Part shown: positions 34,129 through 42,979 of the stretch, piece by piece | Layout: the number at the start of each line of letters is the position of its first letter | How positions within the stretch are numbered: position 1 is the stretch's first letter | Assembly (NCBI RefSeq): GCF_900116435.1 | Contig: NZ_FPAZ01000005.1 | Location: forward strand, 62,001 to 126,000 | Reading direction: 5' to 3' | Origin: Pseudoalteromonas lipolytica | GTDB taxonomy: Bacteria; Pseudomonadota; Gammaproteobacteria; Enterobacterales; Alteromonadaceae | Length of the DNA stretch: 64,000 nt | Notes under the pieces: generated by a model | Databases searched by the model: none | What the model was told of the DNA's origin: nothing | The model's input: only the letters and a program-made list of their open reading frames with translations | Position numbers and translations under genes: made by a program

Positions 34129-35672
34129 CATTCCGTAAATTAGCCGTAGCAGCTGCGCTGTTAACTAGCTGTGCATTTAACAGCTATGCCGATATCGACA
34201 CGAAAAAAATAGAAAAAGTTATTGAAACCTCAATGGCACGTTTTGATGTACCGGGGATGGCTGTTGCGATTGTTGAAAATGACAAGGTAGTGCTAGCTAA
34301 AGGTTTTGGTATTGCGAACCTTGATACCGGTAAAAAAGTGAACAAAGACACGTTATTTGGTATCGCCTCTAATACAAAAGCGTTCACGGCAGCCGCGTTA
34401 GCAAAACTGATTGATGAAGGTAAGTTAAATTGGGATGACAAGGTGATTGATCACCTACCTGAGTTTCGTTTATACGATTCGTACGTGACCCGAGAAATGA
34501 CCATACGCGATTTATTAAGCCATCGCAGTGGCCTTGGTTTAGGCCAAGGCGATTTGATGATCTGGCCTGACACGGATAAATCGATTGATGAGATTATCGC
34601 AGGTCTAAAATATTTAAAACCGGCAAGTAGTTTTCGCAGTAAGTATGCGTATAACAATTTAATGTTTGTTACGGCAGGCGAAGTCGTTGCACGCGTCTCA
34701 GGCATGAGCTGGAATGATTATATCGAAAAAAACATACTACAACCCCTTGCGATGGAGAATTCACGAGCAGGTTTTTCACGCATTCCTAAAAGCAATAAAA
34801 ATTGGGCAATAGGCCACATTCCGATGGATGGTCAGTTACACCCATTTTTCGTTAATTACTTAGAAGATTTTCGTGGTGCAGGTGCAATAGCATCCAGTGT
34901 AAACGATATGAGCCAGTGGCTACGTACACAACTTGCTCACGGAAAAATGCCTAACGGTGAGCAACTATTCACAGAAAAACAACAGCAGCAAATGTGGCAT
35001 CCACACATTACTTCACTGGCATCAAAAAGTGCCTATGACATGTATCATCAGCAATTTAGAGGTTATGGCTTAGGGTGGAGTATTGAAGACTTTCATGGAA
35101 TTAAAAAGCTAGGCCATGGTGGTGGGATTCTTGGCATGGTTTCGCAAGTAACGTTACTCCCAGAGAAAAACCTTGGGATTGTCATTTTAAGTAACCAGCA
35201 AGCATTCAGTGCATTATCAGCTGTGACTTACGAAGTATTGGAAGATGCCCTTGAACTTGACGATAAAGATTGGGTGGAAGAGTTAGCGAAAAAGCATTTT
35301 GAGAACAAAGAAAAGGCCTACGCGAACGCTACGCCAGAAACCCCCGCTGATTATCAACCTAAACTGCCTAATATTAATTACACAGGCACATTGCATGATA
35401 ACTGGTATGGCGATGTAATAATTGAAGAATTAAATGGTCAACTACGTATTGATTTCACTCATACCAAACGTTTAAAAGGCCAGCTTGAGCATTACACGGG
35501 TAATACGTTTATTGTTAAATGGGATGAGAAGCTGCTTGAAGCAGATGCGTATATCGAGTTCCAAATGAACCCCGATAACCGTGTCAGTAGCGCGACAATG
35601 CGTGCCGTTTCGACCGAGGTCACTGACTTTAGCTTTGACTTTAGAAACCTCGATTTACAGGCTAAAAAGTAA
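34125..35672 (+). CDS. Periplasmic serine hydrolase (class C beta-lactamase/PBP fold)
   Basis: A 515-residue protein. It has a signal peptide (about 1-22), a serine-hydrolase domain with SNTK (Ser82, Lys85), YAYNNL as the Y-x-N motif near residue 169, and HGGG in the KTG-box position. The C-terminal region (about 410-510) resembles the DUF3471-type domain often attached to these proteins. The fold covers class C beta-lactamases, D,D-peptidases and esterases, so antibiotic hydrolysis cannot be assumed. Overlap with the upstream gene indicates translational coupling. It ends the five-gene run. Confidence 0.88.
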   Translation: MTFRKLAVAAALLTSCAFNSYADIDTKKIEKVIETSMARFDVPGMAVAIVENDKVVLAKGFGIANLDTGKKVNKDTLFGIASNTKAFTAAALAKLIDEGKLNWDDKVIDHLPEFRLYDSYVTREMTIRDLLSHRSGLGLGQGDLMIWPDTDKSIDEIIAGLKYLKPASSFRSKYAYNNLMFVTAGEVVARVSGMSWNDYIEKNILQPLAMENSRAGFSRIPKSNKNWAIGHIPMDGQLHPFFVNYLEDFRGAGAIASSVNDMSQWLRTQLAHGKMPNGEQLFTEKQQQQMWHPHITSLASKSAYDMYHQQFRGYGLGWSIEDFHGIKKLGHGGGILGMVSQVTLLPEKNLGIVILSNQQAFSALSAVTYEVLEDALELDDKDWVEELAKKHFENKEKAYANATPETPADYQPKLPNINYTGTLHDNWYGDVIIEELNGQLRIDFTHTKRLKGQLEHYTGNTFIVKWDEKLLEADAYIEFQMNPDNRVSSATMRAVSTEVTDFSFDFRNLDLQAKK

Positions 35673-35682
35673 ACCAAAGTCG

Positions 35683-35706
35683 CAAAGCCGCCACATGGCG
35701 GCTTTG
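35683..35706 (+). terminator. Hairpin terminator after the serine hydrolase gene
   Basis: CAAAGCCGCC (35683-35692) and GGCGGCTTTG (35697-35706) form a perfect 10-bp stem with a 4-base loop. A short T-rich tail follows, so termination may be only partial. Confidence 0.65.
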
Positions 35707-35740
35707 TTATAATCGGAGAAAATTGTTCAAGGAGCATGTT

Positions 35741-36661
35741 ATGAGAACGGCTGTTATCTCACACCCAATGTGCCGTAAACACAAAATGATAGAAGATCAT
35801 CCAGAGTGTCCAGCACGATTAGATATGATCACTGATCGCTTACTGGCAAGCGGTGTTGATATTGCGGTAACTCATTTACAAGCGCCCAAAGCCACCCGGA
35901 ATGACTTCTTACGTGCTCACGATGAATCCCTTGTTCGGCATGTTGAGCAAACGATTCCAAGCTCAGGCCTTGCTGAACTAGATGGTGATACATGGTTATG
36001 TCCCGACTCGATGAAAGCCATTGAGCGAGCTGTAGGGGCGGGCATACTTGCGGTTGATGAAATTCTTGCTGATAACATTGATGCAGCATTTTGTTCTATA
36101 AGACCCCCTGGCCATCATGCTAACCGTACCACTTCTGCAGGGTTTTGTGTCTTTAATAATTTAGCAATTGCGGTTAAGTATGCCCAAAGTAAAGGGGTTC
36201 AGCGCATTGCAATTGTTGATTTTGATGTCCACCATGGTAATGGTACGCAAGACATCTTTTTAGACGATGAAAATGTATTATTTTGCTCTTTGTTCCAACA
36301 TCCTTTTTATCCGAATACGGCTGTTGAAAATAATCAAACTCTGGTTAATTCCCCCTTGCCAATTGCCAGTGATGGTAATGATTTAAAAGCTGTTTATCTT
36401 GAGCAATGGCTTCCTAAACTGACTGAATTTCAGCCTGAGTTATTATTCATAAGTGCGGGATTTGATGCTCATTTAGAAGATGATATGGCAAGCTTAAAGT
36501 TTGTAGAAGATGACTATGCATGGCTAACATCTCAGCTCGCTGAGCTGTGTGAGCAACAACACTGCCGGGGTATTGTGTCTTTTTTAGAAGGGGGATACGC
36601 TCTTTCTGCATTAGGTCGCAGCGCCGTTGCTCATGTAAAAGCGCTGGTGGATGCGCCCTAA
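35741..36661 (+). CDS. Histone-deacetylase-like amidohydrolase
   Basis: A 306-residue zinc amidohydrolase of the HDAC/AcuC/AphA superfamily. It has RPPGHHANR (the tandem catalytic histidines), IVDFDVHHGNGTQ (zinc-binding Asp and His), FISAGFDAHLEDD and SFLEGGYALSAL. In bacteria these act on acetyl-polyamines or other acetylated small molecules or proteins. The ATG at 35741 is chosen because AAGGAG lies 7 bases upstream (35728-35733); the frame extends to a TTG at 35723 without support. It overlaps the convergent DUF4144-like gene by 4 bases. Confidence 0.9.
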   Translation: MRTAVISHPMCRKHKMIEDHPECPARLDMITDRLLASGVDIAVTHLQAPKATRNDFLRAHDESLVRHVEQTIPSSGLAELDGDTWLCPDSMKAIERAVGAGILAVDEILADNIDAAFCSIRPPGHHANRTTSAGFCVFNNLAIAVKYAQSKGVQRIAIVDFDVHHGNGTQDIFLDDENVLFCSLFQHPFYPNTAVENNQTLVNSPLPIASDGNDLKAVYLEQWLPKLTEFQPELLFISAGFDAHLEDDMASLKFVEDDYAWLTSQLAELCEQQHCRGIVSFLEGGYALSALGRSAVAHVKALVDAP

Positions 36662-36951
36662 GACTCCAGCAGTGAAAATGCTTGTTGCGTAGTCAGTCTC
36701 GTTACCTTACTGAGACAACAAATACCTTCTTGAGTTAAATGTTGCGTTACGCGCTTTGCCAGATCTGTATCACTCAATGGGGCGAGTTGGTTATTATTTA
36801 AGTCAAAGTGCTGGCCGTTTTTGGCTATTAAAATGACCTGATTTTTTTGATTTTCATCTAAATTAAATAAGAAACTCTCCAGATCACTCTCATCTTTTAA
36901 GTAATCCAACTCCTGCTGTGCGCAGATGATCAAGGGAAATGATTGGTGCAT
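36658..36951 (-). CDS. Small DUF4144-like protein
   Basis: A 97-residue acidic protein (MHQSFPLIICAQQELDYLKD and then LFNLDENQKNQVILIAKNGQ). It resembles the DUF4144 family known from Shewanella and Pseudoalteromonas, of unknown function. It has no signal peptide or membrane segment. It is convergent with the HDAC-like gene (4-base overlap) and divergent from the c-di-GMP gene at 37030. The family call is from memory and tentative. Confidence 0.6.
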   Translation of the reverse strand: MHQSFPLIICAQQELDYLKDESDLESFLFNLDENQKNQVILIAKNGQHFDLNNNQLAPLSDTDLAKRVTQHLTQEGICCLSKVTRLTTQQAFSLLES

Positions 36952-37029
36952 TTATTGTCCTGCATCAAAGCTACATAGGTTGAAATGATTATAATTGCTA
37001 ACTCCTTTCAAAACTAGGTAAGTTTGCTT

Positions 37030-39534
37030 ATGAATCAACCAAGACGCCATCAAAAGGTCGGTGATGTTTTCTCGCAAAAGCTGGTATCGTGCCCTGCGCA
37101 TACTCCGCTGGTTGATGCTGTGCGGTTGATGCATGTTCATAATGTAACGGCTATTTTTGTTAAACACGAACAATCAATTGTCGGTATTTGGACCGAAGCT
37201 GACTGCTTGCAGGTAGACATTACCAGCCCTGTTTTTAAAGATGTGGCGATTCACGAGGTGATGTCGGCGCCAGTTGTTTCTGTGCCAAGTCAGTGCTTGC
37301 TGAGTGATGCGACATTGCGTTTTCAGCAACATGGGATTCGTCACTTGTTGGTATTGGATAACGATAAGCAGCCCGCGGGAATGCTCAGCCTTTCTGATAT
37401 AGTTCATAATCAAGGGCTTGATCATTATTTACAGTTTAGACCCATTCATGAGCAATACCGCACCGATTTAGAAATTGTGGACTCAGCGATGTCTATCGAA
37501 GGCGTGGTTGATATTATGCGCGCGAAGCGCCTTGAAAGCGTTCTTGTTTATAATCAAGCGTTAGACATTCATGGCATTATTACGCAGCGTGATATTGTTG
37601 GGTTGATCATTCAAACTGAATGGCTAAATCCTTGTTGGCAGTATGCAAGTTATCCATTGATTGAAATTGATAGTGAAAGCAGCCTATTTGATGCGTACCG
37701 ATTGATGTCTGATCGAAATGTACGTCATCTTGTTGTGAGAGATACCGATATTTGTGGCGTTATTTCATTTGCCGATTTGATTACTGAAATTGAATCGGCT
37801 TATTGCTGTGAATTAGAGCGTGCAATTGAACAACGCGACATTGCACTACAAAAGTCTCAGCGTAACTTATTCCTTGCTAATAAGATTATTGATGCTTCAC
37901 TCGATGGCATTATGCTGACTCAAAGAGACGGCACGATTATTCAAGTAAACCCCGCGTTCACAAAGCTAACAGGTTTTGCTGAGCATGAAGTCATCGGCAA
38001 ACGGCCGAGTATTTTAAGTTCTACAAAACACAGTCGTTCTTTTTATCAGAAAATGTGGCATGCCATTGAGTACGACGGAGTTTGGCAGGGAGAAATTTGT
38101 AACTGCAAAAAAGGGGGGGAAGAGTTTGTTGAGTGGTTGACCATCATTAAAATTAAAGACCCTAATGTTGATGAAATTCTTTACGCTGCTATTTTCAGTG
38201 ATATCACGGAGCGTAAGCGCGCAGAAGAAAAGATTTCACAGCTTGCCTATTACGATGAATTGACCGGTCTGCCTAATCGACGCTTATTTAATGACCGGCT
38301 TTCAATCGCATTAAGTGCGGCTAAGCGAAACGATGATCTACTCGCTGTGATGTTTATTGATTTAGACCGCTTTAAAGAAGTCAATGACAGCTTAGGGCAT
38401 GATGCTGGCGATAACTTATTAGCGCAAGTTGCAGATCGTATTTTATCTATTCTCCCCCAAGGAGACACTCTGGCGCGTTTAGGTGGCGATGAGTTTGTAT
38501 TGCTGTGCGAAGTGAGCCGTGTTGAAACTTTATTGGGCTTCGCAGAGCAAGTATTACAACAAGTCAGTATGCCACTATTAATTAATGAACATGAGGTTGC
38601 GATTACTGCTTCAATCGGCGCGGCTGTTTACCCCGATGATGGCATTGATAGTGCAACGTTGCTTAAACATGCCGACATAGCGATGTACCGTGCTAAAGAA
38701 GTCGGACGAAACTCATTTCAGCTCTTTAAGCCCGCGATGAATGCACGTTCTTTAGAGCGTTTAGCGATGATGAGTCGTTTACAAAATGCTATCGAAAGCG
38801 ATGAATTCGAATTGTACTTTCAGCCTAAGCAGCATTTAAATAGCGGTAAAATATTAGGCGTTGAGGCATTATTACGCTGGCAAGAGCCGAGTTTAGGTGT
38901 GATATCGCCTGCCAAATTTATCCCCCTTGCAGAAGAGCTTGGTTTAATTGTTAAGCTTGATTTATGGGTGATCGAGCAAGCCTGTAAGGAATTAACCAAA
39001 TGGCGGCAATATGATATTGAGGCAGGCCGTTTAGCGATTAATATTTCGGCCAATCATTTACGTCAGGGGTTGCTGGCATCTAATGTTGCGCGTTTACTTG
39101 AACAATATGATGTAGACCCCCGCAAGTTAGAAATTGAGCTAACAGAAAGCTGCTTTATTAGTCATTTTAGTGAAGCGAAGCAAGAGTTACTTGCACTAAA
39201 AAAACTCGGTGTGCATATTACGCTTGATGATTTTGGCACGGGGTATTCTGCGCTAAGTTATTTAACCAAGTTACCCATTGATACATTGAAAATTGATGCC
39301 AGTTTTATCGCCAAAGTGCCGGATGAATATGGCAATAGTGAGATTGTAACTGCAATAATTACGCTTGCAAAAAGTCTAAGTATTCATGTGGTTGCTGAAG
39401 GCGTGGAGAAAATAGAGCAGCTAAACTATTTGCAAATGCTTAACTGCGATACCATCCAAGGGTATTACTTTTGCCGCCCCATAGCGAAGCAGCAATGGTA
39501 TGACTTTTATCTTGCTAAAGCCCAGAGTGCTTAA
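37030..39534 (+). CDS. c-di-GMP protein with CBS x4, PAS, GGDEF and EAL domains
   Basis: An 834-residue cytoplasmic protein. Residues about 1-260 hold four CBS motifs (two Bateman modules) that may bind adenine nucleotides. A PAS domain (about 285-400) follows, then GGDEF (LARLGGDEF near 484) and EAL (GVEALLRW near 610). The EAL motifs NISANHL, ELTES, DDFGTGYSALSYL and AEGVE are intact. The inhibitory RxxD site before GGDEF is missing (PQGD). It could make or break c-di-GMP depending on the sensory input. The in-frame TTG at 37024 is an alternative start. A G7 tract follows A6 in the PAS region (38107-38119). Confidence 0.92.
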   Translation: MNQPRRHQKVGDVFSQKLVSCPAHTPLVDAVRLMHVHNVTAIFVKHEQSIVGIWTEADCLQVDITSPVFKDVAIHEVMSAPVVSVPSQCLLSDATLRFQQHGIRHLLVLDNDKQPAGMLSLSDIVHNQGLDHYLQFRPIHEQYRTDLEIVDSAMSIEGVVDIMRAKRLESVLVYNQALDIHGIITQRDIVGLIIQTEWLNPCWQYASYPLIEIDSESSLFDAYRLMSDRNVRHLVVRDTDICGVISFADLITEIESAYCCELERAIEQRDIALQKSQRNLFLANKIIDASLDGIMLTQRDGTIIQVNPAFTKLTGFAEHEVIGKRPSILSSTKHSRSFYQKMWHAIEYDGVWQGEICNCKKGGEEFVEWLTIIKIKDPNVDEILYAAIFSDITERKRAEEKISQLAYYDELTGLPNRRLFNDRLSIALSAAKRNDDLLAVMFIDLDRFKEVNDSLGHDAGDNLLAQVADRILSILPQGDTLARLGGDEFVLLCEVSRVETLLGFAEQVLQQVSMPLLINEHEVAITASIGAAVYPDDGIDSATLLKHADIAMYRAKEVGRNSFQLFKPAMNARSLERLAMMSRLQNAIESDEFELYFQPKQHLNSGKILGVEALLRWQEPSLGVISPAKFIPLAEELGLIVKLDLWVIEQACKELTKWRQYDIEAGRLAINISANHLRQGLLASNVARLLEQYDVDPRKLEIELTESCFISHFSEAKQELLALKKLGVHITLDDFGTGYSALSYLTKLPIDTLKIDASFIAKVPDEYGNSEIVTAIITLAKSLSIHVVAEGVEKIEQLNYLQMLNCDTIQGYYFCRPIAKQQWYDFYLAKAQSA

Positions 39535-40340
39535 CCCAGAGTGACTTCATAAGACGTAAATTTACGAATATTAATGACGCCAGTATCAAAAATGAGGTAC
39601 TGACCTTTAATACCTTGAAGTACGCCAGATACCTCAGGGTTTTTATCAAAGTTAAAAGAGCTAACCTTTGTCGGATACTCGCTAACAGGGTAGTCTAGTT
39701 CAACAACGTCTTCGTTAAGTTTTTCAATGGCTGTTGCACCAAAAAGCGCTGCAAGTTCAGAGAGCTTAGGCTCTATTTGCGGAATAAGTTCTGCAGCAGC
39801 AGCTTTTAAATCGATGACTTCTGATTGGCCTTTTAACATGTTTCGCCAGTTCGTTTTATCGGCGATAAACTGTGCTAAAGCAACTTCAACAAGACCCGAT
39901 TGAAGTCGAGTTTGCACTTTAAAGATAGGAAGTGCTTGGGTCGCGCCTTGGTCAATCCAACGAGTGGGGATTTGCGTGTGACGGGTAATACCGACTTTTA
40001 ATCCAGAAGTGTTTGCTAAATAGACATAATGAGGGATCATGCAGTTTTCTTCCCCCCATTGTGGCTCGCGGCAAGTCCCTTTATCAAAGTGGCATGTTTC
40101 TGGTTTCATAATACACATATCACAGCTAGCGAGCTTACGCATGCATACAAAGCAGTGACCTTGCGAGTAACTTTTTTTGGTTTTCTTGCCGCAGTTGCTA
40201 CAAAAAATATTGCCTGTAAAAGTCAGTGTCAGTGTTTTGCCAATGTAATCATTTAAAGAAACGAGTTCATCACCAATTGGCAGGTGGTATTGAACGGGTG
40301 CAGCGTGCGACGATTTTAATTTGCGAAGTGTGCCTTGCAT
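39531..40340 (-). CDS. DUF2797 cysteine-rich protein
   Basis: A 269-residue protein with cysteine clusters: CSNCGKKTKKSYSQGHCFVC, then CDMC and CREPQWGEENC. These probably form zinc sites in its N-terminal half. The pattern, together with YLANTSGLKVGITRHTQIPTRW, identifies DUF2797, of unknown function. The segment GLKVGI...RW recalls GIY-YIG-type folds, but this is a weak guess. The ATG at 40340 (MQGTLRKL) is preferred, because the longer frame to 40406 would overlap the upstream gene and has an atypical start. Confidence 0.8.
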   Translation of the reverse strand: MQGTLRKLKSSHAAPVQYHLPIGDELVSLNDYIGKTLTLTFTGNIFCSNCGKKTKKSYSQGHCFVCMRKLASCDMCIMKPETCHFDKGTCREPQWGEENCMIPHYVYLANTSGLKVGITRHTQIPTRWIDQGATQALPIFKVQTRLQSGLVEVALAQFIADKTNWRNMLKGQSEVIDLKAAAAELIPQIEPKLSELAALFGATAIEKLNEDVVELDYPVSEYPTKVSSFNFDKNPEVSGVLQGIKGQYLIFDTGVINIRKFTSYEVTLG

Positions 40341-40386
40341 CTTTACATAGCCCCTAAAGATGTAAAAAAGGCTAGTGTAACATGCT

Positions 40387-42885
40387 CTATTTAGAATGTG
40401 TGGCAATTAACGACAGGTACTCATCGAATGGAATCGCTTTGCTGTAATAAAAACCTTGTCCTTGGTCGGCGCCCATTTTAATTAATAACTGTTCTGTCGT
40501 TTGATCCTCAATGCCTTCAACGGTGATATTCATATCCAGGTTATGAGCCATATCAATGGCTGTTTTAACGATAACTTGGTGTGTCTCGTTGTTGGTAAGG
40601 TCGAGAATAAATGACTTATCAACTTTAATGGTACTAAATGAATAATTAACTAAATAATTCAATGAAGAGTAGCCTGTACCAAAGTCATCAAGAATCACTT
40701 GGCTTCCTAATTTATTTAATTCATTTACGAAACGCACCATATCAGTGTGATTTTTTATCAGTGCAAATTCAGTTAACTCAAATTTTAACTGCGCAGCAGA
40801 AACCCCGTGCTTTAAGATACTGTTTTCGATTTTTTCGATTAATTTAGGAATGGCTAAATTTTTAGCACTTAAATTCACACTAATCGTGTGATCGTAATAG
40901 CCTTGTTGATTCAGTTTTGCCACTGTCTGACATGCTTTTTCGATAACCCATAAGCTTAGCTCGTTGATAAGGCCTGTGCGTTCAGCAAGTAAAATTAGTT
41001 GCTCAATATCAAGGTGCTTATCGGCTGATGGCCAGCGCAATAGCGCCTCAGCACCCACGATAGTTCCGGTGCGTAAATTGACAATGGGTTGCAAGTAAAT
41101 GGCGAGAGAGTTGCTGCGAATCGCGTGTTGTAATGACACCGCTAAACTTAAATCCATGTCGATATGTGGGGCGGTTGTATCTGTATTTTGGTGCTTTTGT
41201 GACAGCCCTAAATAGCCGCGTTGTAACCAAGAGTCAAAACCATCATTTTCCACAGGTTCTGTAATACTGAAGCGGTAATAAAGCTGTAAATCTAGCCCTG
41301 ATATTTGATACTGCTTTGGCAGTTGTTTGCAAAGCGTATTGAGTTCTTCGTTGAGCTCGTCTTGCGGTTGAATTTTGGTTGAAACAAAAGCCAGTATGCC
41401 GTTGCCTAAATCGGCTACCTTTGGGGCGGTATCCAGTGAGGATTCTAAGCTTATAAACTGTCTTTGTTTGCTAAGTTGGTGCTCTAAAGATTTAGCAACT
41501 GTGGTAATGATATGACTGCTTTGGGTCGGATTTAAAATGCTCATTAAGGCATTAAACTGCTCGATTTTTAACAAGCATAAGTTGGCGTTTCTATGCTCAT
41601 TTATCATTCTCATGTAGGCTTGCTTTAACATGGCCTGATTAAGTAATTTTGTTTGCTGCGAATGAGTCGCATGATACAGCGCTTTCTCTCGTTGGTACCG
41701 TACACGGTCGGCCAAAGCCATTGCCATTAATACGATCTCGCATAAAATCGCAATTAAAAATAGGTGGCGAGTTGCAAAACTGTAAGGGATAAAACCCGTT
41801 AATTCGAGTGGTTGTACAGCAGCACCTATTATTAACGGGACCCATGACATCACATAAAACTTTGCCCAACGAAAGCCACTCACGAGCTTTTTGTAAATCA
41901 TGCAAATACATAAAATATACAGCGGCACCATTAAGGCAAAGAAAATCTTTGACGAATGGTACTCCAACATAAAGAAGCTAATTAAGCTAAAACTGAACAG
42001 TAAGGCTAAAAAGCTAATGCTGAGTTTGTAGAGCCGACAGTTGTCTTTGTGGTAACGCAAAAACATGGTGCAAAATGCGACCGTGAAAAAGGCAATGGCA
42101 TAGTTACTAAAAACGACGTGTTCATTAAAAAATAGTTGCCATGAAAGAGGCCATAAATAAAAACCAAAACCCAGTACTGAGCCCATAAGTAATAAGGCTG
42201 AAATGATATAACCAATGTAAATTAGGTAAACACGGTCACGAATACCAAAAAATAACACTAAGTTATAAAGGGCCGCCATGATAAGCACGCCAATAAATAT
42301 CCCCCAAATCCCCACTTGTGAGCGAATGAGGTGTTGAAATTCGTTTTTACCATAAATTTTGATGGGTGTTTTGCTGATACCAACCGTATCAATTTTTACA
42401 ACCAGAGTTGTTTGTTCGTTAGCCTGTAATGTGAGTAACGCATGAGGCGTACTGTACTGAAATAAGTTAAGCCCCGTAACTTTATCGCCTAATCTCGTTT
42501 TTTTGATCAGCTTTTGATCAGCATCCAATTCAAACAGGGTTAAATAGTCAACCATGGGATTGTCGAAGTGGATAAATAAATCAATTGCTTTCGATTGTCT
42601 ATTTTCCAGGTCTAGCTTGAGCCAGTAATCTTTTGCCGCTAAATCCCATTCTATGTACTCAAAGGGTTGCTCAATTAATTTCTTTGGCTCAGAAAGGAAC
42701 TCTTTAAGGGTTAATGATTCAGTGTCGTCAATACGGTAAGCTGTGTGGGTGTATACAGGCGCTGTTTTATCAATAGTATAACGAGTAGGGCTTGCAAGGT
42801 GAGTCGACAAAGTCGTGATGATAAAAAACAAAGTTGCAAGAATAAAAAATGAAACAAAATGATATTTCAGCGCTTTATTATTCAA
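40387..42885 (-). CDS. 7TMR-DISM membrane sensor with degenerate GGDEF and EAL (phosphodiesterase)
   Basis: An 832-residue inner-membrane protein. It has an N-terminal helix, a periplasmic 7TMR-DISMED2-like domain (about 40-180), seven TM helices (about 195-390), a degenerate GGDEF domain (about 410-540) and an EAL domain (about 575-825). The GGDEF motif is replaced by DLGNGILAF and the N-terminal D-x-LTGL box is lost, so cyclase activity is unlikely. The EAL motifs (GAEALLRW, NLSAKNL, ELTEF, DDFGTGYSSLNYL, KVDKSFI, TVEGIE) look intact. It is therefore predicted to degrade c-di-GMP in response to an extracellular ligand, possibly carbohydrate. Confidence 0.9.
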   Translation of the reverse strand: MNNKALKYHFVSFFILATLFFIITTLSTHLASPTRYTIDKTAPVYTHTAYRIDDTESLTLKEFLSEPKKLIEQPFEYIEWDLAAKDYWLKLDLENRQSKAIDLFIHFDNPMVDYLTLFELDADQKLIKKTRLGDKVTGLNLFQYSTPHALLTLQANEQTTLVVKIDTVGISKTPIKIYGKNEFQHLIRSQVGIWGIFIGVLIMAALYNLVLFFGIRDRVYLIYIGYIISALLLMGSVLGFGFYLWPLSWQLFFNEHVVFSNYAIAFFTVAFCTMFLRYHKDNCRLYKLSISFLALLFSFSLISFFMLEYHSSKIFFALMVPLYILCICMIYKKLVSGFRWAKFYVMSWVPLIIGAAVQPLELTGFIPYSFATRHLFLIAILCEIVLMAMALADRVRYQREKALYHATHSQQTKLLNQAMLKQAYMRMINEHRNANLCLLKIEQFNALMSILNPTQSSHIITTVAKSLEHQLSKQRQFISLESSLDTAPKVADLGNGILAFVSTKIQPQDELNEELNTLCKQLPKQYQISGLDLQLYYRFSITEPVENDGFDSWLQRGYLGLSQKHQNTDTTAPHIDMDLSLAVSLQHAIRSNSLAIYLQPIVNLRTGTIVGAEALLRWPSADKHLDIEQLILLAERTGLINELSLWVIEKACQTVAKLNQQGYYDHTISVNLSAKNLAIPKLIEKIENSILKHGVSAAQLKFELTEFALIKNHTDMVRFVNELNKLGSQVILDDFGTGYSSLNYLVNYSFSTIKVDKSFILDLTNNETHQVIVKTAIDMAHNLDMNITVEGIEDQTTEQLLIKMGADQGQGFYYSKAIPFDEYLSLIATHSK

Positions 42886-42929
42886 AATGGGTTCTTTAAC
42901 AAATTAATACTTTACTACAGTGTAGCATT

Positions 42930-42958
42930 AAAAAAGCGCAGTTAAACTGCGCTTTTTT
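42930..42958. terminator. Terminator after purD
   Basis: AAAAAAGCGCAGT (42930-42942) pairs with ACTGCGCTTTTTT (42946-42958) with a 3-base loop. It is very stable, with A/T runs on both strands. Confidence 0.85.
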
Positions 42959-42979
42959 CACAAGGGTACAGGTTCGACC

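Noticed and set aside
34125..35672. An antibiotic-resistance beta-lactamase
   Set aside because: The SxxK/YxN/HxG motifs are shared by esterases and peptidases, and the extra C-terminal domain is typical of non-resistance serine hydrolases.
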